A stretch of 64,000 nt of DNA from Oasisia sp. SBJ-2009. Taxonomy: Eukaryota > Annelida > Polychaeta > Sabellida > Siboglinidae. Of this stretch, positions 49,701-61,700 are shown piece after piece. The number at the start of each line of letters is the position of its first letter. Position 1 is the stretch's first letter. The position numbers and the translations under genes are program-made. The notes beneath the pieces are model-generated. The model made no database searches. It saw nothing but the letters and a program-made list of their open reading frames with translations, and had not been told where the DNA came from. The stretch lies in the NCBI GenBank assembly GCA_964017155.1, contig OZ024856.1, positions 44,006,378 to 44,070,377 on the forward strand. The letters run 5' to 3'.

Positions 49701-52700
49701 TATCGCCGTTGTAAACACAATGTTGTCAGATACCCGAACTTCGAAGAAGAACATCCGTTCGAAGAACCTTGCTTCGAATGGGATGTTTCTCATCGTATAT
49801 AGTGGGTCAAGATCCGCAGAAACGTTGGCGACGTCGAGTTTTGAAATTTAGAGCTGTGCAAACGATATTGGCGCGATATTTAATCACCAACGATAGTCGT
49901 TGAAACGGGTTACCGGTCGAAACCTTCCATCGCCGTAGCCAAGTCAGCGCGCGCAAGAAGGTTAGTAAATATTAAGTCTTCTGTGTCTAAATTATTTAAA
50001 TCTTGTACCATTAGACACATTGCGATGTCTGTCGTTATGACTTATGTACATACTGATATATTTTATAAACATCCACCACAGTTAACGTTCTAGAAGGTAT
50101 GTACATGACATGGGATCATGGAGCCGCTAACTAGGTCTAGGACCAAGTCCAAGCGAGTTAAACCGTTCGATATTGTTATTCATTATTATTAGTTTTATTT
50201 TATCCTACATTGAATGGTATCACGTTTGCATGAACAGAGGCATATAAATAAGGTAAAGCTACATGTGTTAAACATGACCGTAACATTAAAACACAGCTGA
50301 ATGCAAGCCAGATCATAGATGTCCCCATCAATTCGCATGAACGATAATATAGCACCTAGATTTTGGTTGGTTTATTTCATTCTCTGGGCAATCAATACAG
50401 ATTGAAATAGGTACATAAAACATGCAAAATATATTTGTTAAAATAGATTGAAATAATATATAATTTAAAACATTAGCATAAATAAAAAATTAATTAAAAA
50501 AGTAGAGAATAATTTATTTGAAATGTATCTATAAAGGTTAATTAAATATGTTAAGACATTAAAACATATTTTCTTTGATTATTTGAATAAACTTAAAAAT
50601 TACTTTAATAAATTATTTTAATAAATACTTTAAAACATTAAAATAAATAGGTCTAAAGAATAAATTAAGGTTTTACAATATTCACTAAATAAGTTTTCAA
50701 AAATACTGCCTTTCATAGTTACGCAGTTCCTATTTTCAGGTTGACCACTGTGAATGTGCCAGCATGCCTGCAATATTTTTCAGTAAATATATTATTCAAA
50801 CATCACAAACTGGCATTGCGAATGTTGTTTTCAATCATGTTATTCGTTCAGCGAGACACACAATTACAAATTCTGTGTGCTGTGTCAGTTCAGATACTAA
50901 TACATTGATACTAGGACATGTTACAGGCTTACAGTAAAGGATGAATAATTAGCTATGATGAGACATAACTTATGTACTGTAAAAATTACTTTGCAAATTT
51001 GCAATATTGCCTTTATTGGTAGGTAGAGTTTCTTGAAATATTGGGACACACTCAGCAAACAAGAAGAAACATTAACACACCCCAATAACAGACTAGCATA
51101 ATATACTAGATGGAACGAGTCAACGAGGATTTGTAGATATCCCACAAGATCAGTCGGTAAACATTTGGTACCAGTTTCTTCCCCACAATAAGAGTGCAAA
51201 TCACTAACCTAATTCAATAATAATTTAATCCAATAGTTTAGCAAGTAAGTCAGATGATCCACCATGCACATTGGCGTGATGTGTCAATATGACATTTTGC
51301 CAGTTAAAATATACATTGTCATAGATATTCCTGTTCGATTGATATTTTGAGGTGCCAACGTTTGTGTTTATTGGATAATAGAATCTGAAGCACTTAAATG
51401 TCATTATAATTTTTTTTTTTATTAAAGACAACCACACTTGATAACAAGCCACTGTATATAAGATACAACATGACACAAATATTTAGCAATACAGCATGTC
51501 CTGTTTATTTATAGGATGGAACCATGGCTCTAGCAAGAACGTCCGGCCACGTCCTAGCGAACCTTGACAACATGGCTGTTTTCTGGTCAAGACGCAAGTA
51601 ATTGGAGCTGCAGAAGACACTACAGCTGTATGTTTACCTGCAGATCCACCACACTGTGGTGGGAAGAATGAGTGAATGGTGAATTACATCTTTGTCAGAA
51701 CTCTGGCCGCTGCCCACAACGACTGTCCATGTCAGAATTGCAATCCTTGGTTCAGATATGCCCTAGCTAATGAAAGAAGGTCTGCTGGTGTCAAGAGTCA
51801 GTTGATTTGTTCATTGACAATCCAACTGCTTATTCACAAATCAACTGATAATTCGCAAGGGCAGCAGTCAACAAGTGCCAAGTGTTATCCTAGATCTTGT
51901 TCTCTGCTGAGAGCACAGAAGTTCGATCTTATGGCCGGTATACACTGGTATGACTCTCTGTACCCTTCGACCAAGCCTGTCATGGATCCACCGGGTAAAA
52001 TTCTCTGTATATGGCCGACTTGGACTCCTGAAATAAAATAAGGCTTAAATAAATATATCAACTATGTATAGTGGCACAGTGGTTTAAAGCTTTGGACTTG
52101 GCTTCAGACTCTCAACTATGAGAACGAAACCATGTGCTGCTGTGTCGAACCTTGGGCAAGTCTGTTCACCCGTCATTGCTCCAATTCACTCGGCTGTGTA
52201 AACAAGTAACTGGCTATTGACAGTGGTGGATATTTGTAACACGAACCGTCTTGATTCATTAATTACAGCTTGGCTGGATGCTTCCCACAGTCATGAGATG
52301 GTGTTTAACTGAATAGGTATGCCAGGGAGTAAAGTGTAAAGCACTTTGGACAATGCCGAGCAGACATGGGGTCAAATACGTTGACATTTATTTAAATACA
52401 AATACTCTTGAGGAATCCAAATACATTTAATTACTAAACATCAATTACAGTTACTTAAAACTATTTAAATACTTTCAAATACAAATGTATTTGACCCCAT
52501 GTCTGAGGATTGGATACTGCACTATATAAGAACTGTGTTGACAGGTGACATATGAAAATGGAGGTAACTCAATCCATTATCATTGTAGAAAATACAATAG
52601 AATACATGTTCTGTTTTTATAAAATCACTGGAACTTTTTTCAATTCTCACATAGTGGACAACTGGCCATGCTACTCGAAATGTTCTAGAATGATCCTACA

Positions 52701-55700
52701 TCATTTACTGTTAAACCTAATTTGTTGGGTATATTTCTACTATGGAATAATATGTGGTGTTTTCATTGTATGAAATGTCATTTGTATTATATAAAATGTT
52801 TGGTGTTCTGGTTACTCTAATGTTATTTTCATTGTCAATAAATTGTGAGCAACACATTTCACTGTTGTTATAAATACATGAACATAATATTATACTTACA
52901 TCTTTGTTGGCAGATATATGTGACAGTTGTCTAACATTTGGAAGCACTGTCTGCTCCAAACACAGACTATAAAATCCATGGCCATTTGTAATATATCATG
53001 GCACATCTGAAACAGAACCAGATGTATAAATGAGTTTTTCATGAATAAGAAATATTATTAGCACAATATAGAACATCACAGCTACTATTATGGTTACCTT
53101 GACACGACAACAAAGTTACATTGCAATTAAGACCACCACAGAATATACATAAATATATCCACATATGTTATAGTTTAGAATATTTGTTCTGCTAGTTGTG
53201 TTACTTTTACCCAGTTCAAAATGGTTATTTTTAATAGAGACATATATTCAGCTAAAAACAACTTTATTATTCAGCATGAAGTTGATTTCATAAAGAACAT
53301 GGGTGGTGATTTTCTTTCTTTATTTAGCCCTCCAGAATTAGGCTCCAAACCCTCGCTTTAAATATACCACGCCTATTAAAAGAACAATCAATATTGACAC
53401 ACATCTGTTTTTTAGTCGCACAGGTCATGCTATGTCAATAATACAAAAAACATGCCACATTCGCTGCTGTTAATATAATAATGTCCAGTATTTGAAAAAA
53501 CAACAATTAATCTGCATTTTTTCCACATTTCAATGATTTGTGGGCAATTTGGAAATTGATTCCTGAAAACATGGGCGAAGGACCGAGCCTGTCACTCTGT
53601 CAGTCTGTGTCAGGCTGAGATAAATCGGAGAGCCATGACCCCATATGTGATATGATGTGTTTCAAATTGGGTAACTTCAAGTTGTGTATAACATATCCGA
53701 CACTACACCACTGACTTGGAGAATAATACATGGCATGGCTGTGACTAAGTAGAAACTGCCGAATTCCGGGACCGAATGCGAGGTGGCCATCAGCATACCT
53801 GTCAGTGACAGTGTCACTGACCCACCATCGACTCCGTTGGCGTTGATATTTTAATTACTTAAATTAACATCCAGCCCAGATTTCATAATGAACATTTAGG
53901 GCAACATTTCTCATATTAGACACATAAATGCTTACCTTCACCGACAGATTTTTGAGTCTTCCTCCTAACAATACAGTTACAGTAACGGGTATCCACAGTA
54001 ACAGCATACATTCGCCTTTCGAAGTTTCGGCGAGTTTCGACCACTTGTCGATCACTCAATGTCGCCTCGGCTTGTTACTTGCCTCTGCATTTCGGCTTCC
54101 GGCGGGTCTTCTTTACCAGGTTTACCAGCGCGTTCAGTTCTATCTTGAAAATGTTGGCCCTTATCGTTGCAATCGAAATTCAGCTATTTCTGAACGAAAA
54201 TCAGGTCGGTTCGCCTACACGAATCGGATGTACACAGCGCCACCTAGCGATTATTTTTAAATACAGAATTGCCAGACTGCGAGCATTATTGACGTCACAC
54301 ATCAGTCAAAATGGCGTAACTTACAAACTTTGATAGAAAAGGTGTTCAGATTTTTTTTACTACTAAACCATTGACATTAAAAATGTGATTACCGTTCAAA
54401 ATAGTTTGTTTTTATTTACTCTTTCACGTGCATAGCATGTAACTTTTCGGTTTTGCGTTCCTTTAAATATGAATTAAAGTCACCACATTCTAGGAATTAT
54501 AATTTAAGACCAAGAAGATGAACGTCACAATTTACACATTAAACAACTGATGACTTTATTTTATTTATTTACATAAGGGGTTTATGTCCGTGATCACAAT
54601 CATCGCTGTTCAGTTGGATTACTCTCGTGGTACTGCGTGCGTAGCGGAAACCGGATACGTGTACCACGTTAGGGTTACGCGAGTAACTCGAGTAGGCCTA
54701 TCGAAGTCAGCCTTTGTGCTTCAGTTTACATGACACTTGCATGAGCAGTCCATAGATACAGTTAAATTGGATACTCTATAGCATTGTTAATGACACATGC
54801 ACAAGCAGTGCATTGATACAGTATTAAATTGAATACTCTGTAGCATTGTTAGTGACTGTCTACACCAATGGTGTTGTGATGTAGCTATTTCTGTTGTTTG
54901 AAGGTGTGCACGCTGCCGGAATATATGAAGAAGCGCTTTGGTCGTTCTCGTATCTGTACATACCTGGCCACATTGTCACTTGTCCTGTACATATTCACAA
55001 AAATATCTGTGAGTATAAGCTTCTGGTATAGCAATAATGTAGCTCTTTACTGGCTCTCGGTTATCTCTGAGCAAAATGTTCTATGCTTAGTTCTTACACC
55101 TGGTTGAATTTATTATTAGTGTTATTGCTTCGTAAACAATGTAGATGTCAAGCATTAAAATATCATATCATAAATATATAATTGTTATTTAGTTAATACT
55201 GTTCTTTTTAAAAGTAGTACTTTACATTTCTAACAATCATGATTATATGGAATATATTGTTCATGGCTCTAAGATTTTGTTACTGTATTTTTCAAATAGA
55301 GGTGTGGCATCAATTAGAGAAGATACGGTAATGAGGCGGCTGTTTGTTGCAGGTGAACCTGTACGCTGGAGCCCTGTTCATCCAGCAGGCCTTGCAGTGG
55401 AACCTGTACGTGTCTGTGTTGCTGCTGCTGACTGCGACCGCCTTCTGCACTATCACAGGTAAGACTCGGCAGTCCTGGGTCGCTCTCTGGCACAACCCTT
55501 GGTGGATAAAACATCTGTTTAAATGGAAACACTTTTAAGTCGCTGTTTTGATCTGCACTGTATTATGTACACCAGGGCCCAGTTTCATAGAGCGTACTTA
55601 AGACGTCGTAGCGGGCGATAACCCTTCGAAAGCCTAACACGTCATAAAGTTACGCTAGTTGCATTTCACGAGTCTGCTCCATAGTTGGACTTAACTGCAC

Positions 55701-58700
55701 CATGTATTTAGTAGGCGTAACTTTAGGCTAGTTGAAATATTTATGGTATGTTACAACAACAGTTTTTACACCACTATGTAGGTAATTTATTATCTACAAG
55801 AAGCATACAACTTGAAATTGCGAGAATTGAATAAGAAAGGCGCTAGAGCAAAGAAAATGGTGCAAGAAATATTTTTAAACATCTAGGTCAAATATTTGAG
55901 GAGGCACAGGACTCACATTAAAATCGGCCGAGTGCTAATGGGTTAAATATGATAACACGTTAAGTTTCCGTTATTGTAGGTATTGAAACGTGACAATGAG
56001 AGTGTTGTTGCAGGTGGCCTGGCTGCCGTCATCTACACTGACACTTTGCAAGCATTTGTAATGGTTCTTGGCGCCACGGTCCTGACAGTGATTGGTAAGT
56101 CATCGCACTGAGTTCATGGATTCACCAGAATGTACAGTTTATGTGTTGCGTAATTGTAGTGATGTCATTTCTGTATGAATTGTGAATCATTATAAAAAAA
56201 ACTGAATTCTTCAAGTTACAAATTACCACATACACTGTATAATGTTGACATGATGATAGTACAACAGCACAAAGTCATAAGATGTTATAAAATCTTTAAC
56301 AGTTAAAATAAACGAAAAGGAAATGGTTAAAAATTAGTATCACATGGTAAAGGAAACTACAAGGAAGAACAAATGATAACATTATTGATCAATCGGTTAA
56401 AATTCAGCGGATTTTATATCATAACTTACAACTGAAAACATTTCAGTTTAAAAGAGCATTTTCTCTTTAAAAGAACAATTTTATAATATCCGAACATTTT
56501 TAATATCTACTATTTATCAACTATTTTATTATTTAGTTATTTTTAAATTGTAATATAATTAACTATTATTTATCAGTATTAGTATCTTAATATTATTAAG
56601 ACTAATATTATTTATTTATATTGAAATTGTTTTACTGATCTATTTATTTTACAACTAAATCTCTATTTTCTATTTTATGGTAATCTGTATATTCATGTAA
56701 AGTGTAATGCGCCTCTGAATGGTTTTATTGCTAGAGATATGGCGTAGACAAATACTGTTATTTATTATTATTATCAGGGCCTTGAAAGTCTTGAAAAGCC
56801 TTGAATTTGATTGGACCAAATTCAAGGCCTTTAAATCCTTGAATTTACAAAGTAGTCTTAAAAAGTCTTGAATTTAGTTGTGATTAATAAAATATTGTTT
56901 TGACTCAATTGTTGTGACAAATAACAGCCAGAAAATGAAAAGCCGATGCACAAAAATAACTTGTGTACATTGGGCAATCGGCATTTCATTGTGGTCGGCG
57001 CCTTTGTTTTCCTAGTTGAGTAAAAAATATGTTAACTTAAATTATAGCGCTTAATTTAAAAGTACATATACTGTTAAAACAGTCTTGAATTTCTTTTTCA
57101 AGTAGCCTCGAAAAGTCTTGAATAGCCTTGAATTTGTAACGTCCAGGGGCCAGTTTCATAGCGGCTACTTACGACGTTGTAGCGGGCAATAACCCGTCGT
57201 AAGCCTAAGACGTCGTAAAGTTACACTAGTTGCGTTTCATGAGTCTGCTCCATAGTTGCACTTAGCTGCACCATGTATTTAGTAGGCGTAACTTTACGCT
57301 GGTTGAAATATTTACGGCATGCTCCCGACATGCCCACTCTCAACATTATTATTTTTAATGTATACACTGGATATCATTTACATTCATCATAGCTTCCCAT
57401 TTGCTATACGAACAACAAAGGCACAGCTAGAAAGAAAAAAGGATGTTCAGACACAGCACAAATACAGGGATTCCCCATCGCGACGTGAGGGGGTCAATGC
57501 TACGGCGACTTAGTGGCGCGAATGCTAAATTGGTCTCATGAAACCGGCCGTACGCTGCATTGTCTATTCGCTGTTAGCTGTGACCAGTATACCACGTATT
57601 TGCGCGTAAAGTTACACGGCTTCATGAAACTGGGCCCAGATGTGTACGGACCTTGTAGTTATTATATTACTTGTCGCCAGGTCTGAACAAGGTGGGCGGC
57701 TTCCACGAGTTGTACTACAAGTACTTGGAGGCGGCCCCCAACGCGACCTCGTACACAATGAACACGACCTGTGGCCAGCCGCGGCAGGACGCGTGGATGA
57801 TGCTGAGGGATGCACGCAGCTCCGACCTGCCCTGGCCTGGCTTCCTGCTTGGCCAGACCCCCGCCTCCATCTGGTACTGGTGCACCGACCAGGTAATGGC
57901 AGCGTTAGTACGCCACCTTCTGTCAATGTGAATGTCTATGTGGTTTCTAGGTGTGCTGTCAATATTATATGATATGCTTTCGTTTTTTTGTCATTTTGTC
58001 AAAATCACATTTTTGCACATTTGTGAAATTTCAAATAATTATTCCCAAAAAAACTATGAAAGATAGACATCTGAAATTTGTTCTATCTGTTCACATGTTA
58101 GTGAAACACACAATAAGACTCATTTGACCATGGCAGCTGACTACTTGGAGTTGTCAGATATGAAACACTACAGTTGACCAATGTCCAAAAAACGTTATTT
58201 CTGAAAAATCATTTTACAAGCATAGAACACATTAGATCTTTCAAGCTCAAACCATCTTATTGTATGAAGGGACATTCTAGCTAATGAATTTGAGCAGTTC
58301 CATGAATCCACATGAAACCATTGACTCAGAATAATTTGCTTTTATTCACCCCTCTGTGTAATTTTAAAATGTTGGTTGCTATGGTAATACATATGCAAAT
58401 GAGCTCAAATTTTACACACTAAGTGCTGTTCACATATCGAACGTGTATGCCAAATTTGGTTGAGATATATTGAGTTTTAACATAAATATGGCACAGTTGT
58501 TTTTGAGTAGTTGGTACCCTTAAGAATGAACAGTGTTAAACAATTATTTGCGGTGAGTACAAGATGTGTCAGTTTGTATATGCACACAACGTTATTGCGT
58601 AAGTACAATATATGCAACATTTACCATATCATGCACCTTATTTGTTTGCTGATGATATACAATTATAATGATACATATTTCAATCAAGTAGATTCTTACA

Positions 58701-61700
58701 AATGTCTAGAAATTCACTGTAGAATCAGAATATGCTACACATTTTTAATATATAATAATTAGTGTTCTAAATACAATAATTAGTGTTCAAAAAAAAAATG
58801 CTATAATACTTAATTAGGTAAATGGTCAGTCTTAGTACAGCTGTTTACGTGAATCGTATCCAGTCGAAAGATGGCATGATGCATAAATTGTGGCGTCAAA
58901 AGGACATGTAAAGGTATCATGTCAAACTTAGTAAGAATGGCTCAAGACAGACAAATGAGCCATCCTTACTAAGTTTGACAAAGGTAAAGCACTTTGAACA
59001 GCCCTAAGGATTGGACATTGCGCTATGCTTACATTTACAAACATTACCTGATGGTCGTTTGGTTACTGCCTCCCACAGATGATGGTGCAGCGTGCCCTGG
59101 CGGCCAAGAGCCTCTCCCACGCCCAGGGTGGGGTCTTGTTTGCCGGCTACATCAAGCTCATGCCACTCTTCATCATGGTACTGCCTGGCATGATCAGCCG
59201 TGTTCTCTTCACAGGTATGGGCACAGTTCTGCTGAGTCACGGGTACAGGGTAGTGTAGGCGTTGTAGGTAGTGGGGGCGGGTAAGGGTCATTCACAGTTG
59301 TTGACCTTTACCAATTCATACAGAGTGTACTGATACTTCACGCCCCACTCTTCCCTGACGTAGAACCTAAAATGTCAATAACTGTCCAAGTTGATAATAG
59401 TATTTGGACACAGTACATGCTAAGGATGTAATTTTGTTATTGTGTTTATAGACATTTATTTTTGATCAAACAGTTTGCATAACTGTAGTGATCAAAAATA
59501 GATGTCTATAAACACAATGACGAAATTATGTCCTTAGCATGGACTGTGTCCTAATACTTTATCAACTTGGAGAGTTATTGACATTTTAGGTTCTACACAA
59601 GCGATTAATTTTTAATATAATTTCTTTTGGCATTTAGCCATTCTATACAATCTATATGATTGGGTAAATGTCAAAAACTGTGAATTTCCCATAATGTTGT
59701 TTGACAAAAAAGATAAAGTGTAGTGTAGGCTTATAGTCTGTTGTAGTATTCTCTGAGAGCAACCTTTTGCGGTGGTTTCATTTAGAAATGGTGGCACGGG
59801 GAATATTGATCAAGCCACAAGTGGCATTTTCGTAATGAGTGGCGTTTTCGTAATTGTCTACACTGTGCTTCGGTTGAGCAGAAAACAACTGTATGCAGAA
59901 TTTTGAAAGGTTTTGCACCAGATACTTGGAAACAAATAACATGTTGTGACCTGCCACAAACAATATTCTGTATGGTGCTATGTAAGTATCACGATTAGTT
60001 CAACACAGTTTTAACAGCTGCTGAGTAAGTGATAATCTTAGGTACAGGCTTACTTTTTGGGGGCATGGTTGTTAATACATCAGCCTGACTGGCACCTCAA
60101 GTTCGGACTGGGCAGGCATGGTATATTTGCTGTGAAAACCTGGCTCTCGCCATTGCAGACTATGTTTCCCTTGTGGCTCGGAGATCACATTAAATGTCGG
60201 TCCCTTCACAGTTTGGGACATAGCAGAACGATTGAGGAAGACAAGCACCCTGGCAGTGAGCACGCTCAGTGCCAGCATAGAAAGGTTGGCTTGACGATGA
60301 TATTCTGAAACTAGTCAAATGGAACTAGAGAACTCTTGTTCCTAAGTGGAACTGCCCAAACAATTGCGCTCATAAGGTACTATGAAACTATGAAATGGCA
60401 CATTAATATCTAGGCCATGTGATTGGTTTACCTTATTAATGTGTGGGGTAATTTATTCTCGTCTCAGTAATGTTTACCAATTTTCCTTGTGGTGTTCTTA
60501 GCTAGAATATTGCAAGCTTTCTTGCTGTGCCTAGTTGTAATTGCAGTTCAGTTAGATCATTGACACTCAGCCAGTATTGCGTTTGTCATGAGCATGTATG
60601 AGTGTTCATGTATCGCTGAACAAGTCATGATTTTCTTACAGTTGTCTCTGGCTCGAAACCATGCTTACTCTCTATGCTAAATGACATCGTCATGGAGGAC
60701 TGACAGCCGGCCCAAAATATGGGCTTGGACCCAGCCTGGTTGCATCAAAAGAGATGGACCGTAAAGAAGAATACCATGTCTGCATTATAGCAGTCCAGAT
60801 GCATATTTTTCTTATTGTAAAGGGGATACATGAGTTGATGTTTAGATTTGTTTTTATGCAGATCTATGTATGCTTTTATATCACACACACTTTTTATGCA
60901 TGTATTGCCATGAAGAAACAGTATTATATTTATAATAAGAATAGTAAACCTTTTTCTAAAAAACAGACTACACACCTACAGATTCAAGACATATGTCAGG
61001 AAAAGTGACAGCGTTTAGGTGGTAACTTACTTGTATTGTCATGGTCAATGTGTACGCTTTGAAGTTTGGAAACACGGAAAACCCGTGTTAGGTGAGTGGA
61101 ACTTACATGGGACAATTTTTCTGTGTTACAGAGGAAGTTGCCTGCGCTGACCCAGATATCTGTGAGGCAGTGTGTCAGAATCGGGCCGGGTGCAGCAACA
61201 TTGCCTATCCTAAGCTGGTGCTTGAATTAATGCCTGCAGGTATGTATGTAAAGTTGTACACACAATTTGAGTAGTTACGTTTATTTTGAGGTGGTTTGTT
61301 TGAATCCCAAAGCACTTCAGACGACATTGGTGCGGATCTAGTAAAATGTATTATTGTAGTTTGAAGAGTTTGTTTGTCCAAGACAGTAATCCAATTTACT
61401 TGCTTTCATTGTTAGAAACTGGTTCTAAAAATTACCTGTATTTGAAATTTATCACTCATTTATAAATGGGTGATAAATTTCCAATATACACGGAAATGGA
61501 AAAAACTCTCGTTATCTCACAACCAATGTTTTTTTTAATTAAAATTGGTGGTCCCACTCAAAAATAACTGGTTGTCCATACAATTATGAAATTAAGATAT
61601 CAGATAAACAATTTAGCTGCATTGCCAATTTTTTAGCAACTAATTTTGTACTTTGGAATATTGGTTATATATGAGACATTTCACAACCCTGAGGAAAACC

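Larger units (their letters stand above)
49209..54708. mobile_element. About 5.5-kb element with long (about 350 bp) imperfect inverted termini
   Basis: The segment 49209-49560 is repeated in reverse complement at about 54355-54708: GCCGACTTTGAT matches GCTGACTTCGAT inverted, TAACTCGAGTAACCCGAGT matches its partner, and AAAAATGTGATTACCGTTC is nearly identical. The interior contains apparent exon pieces (for example around 49720-49966, which ends AAGAAG then GTTAGT) but no recognisable transposase. A SINE carrying a nested MITE lies inside. The whole block accounts for most of the unusually long SLC5A intron 4. The superfamily is unassigned; no clear target duplication was found. Confidence 0.6.

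Noticed and set aside
51676..52041. 121-aa plus-strand frame inside the large inverted-repeat element
   Set aside because: Composition is protein-like in parts, but no domain or homologue was recognised and neighbouring frames are broken, so no gene was called.
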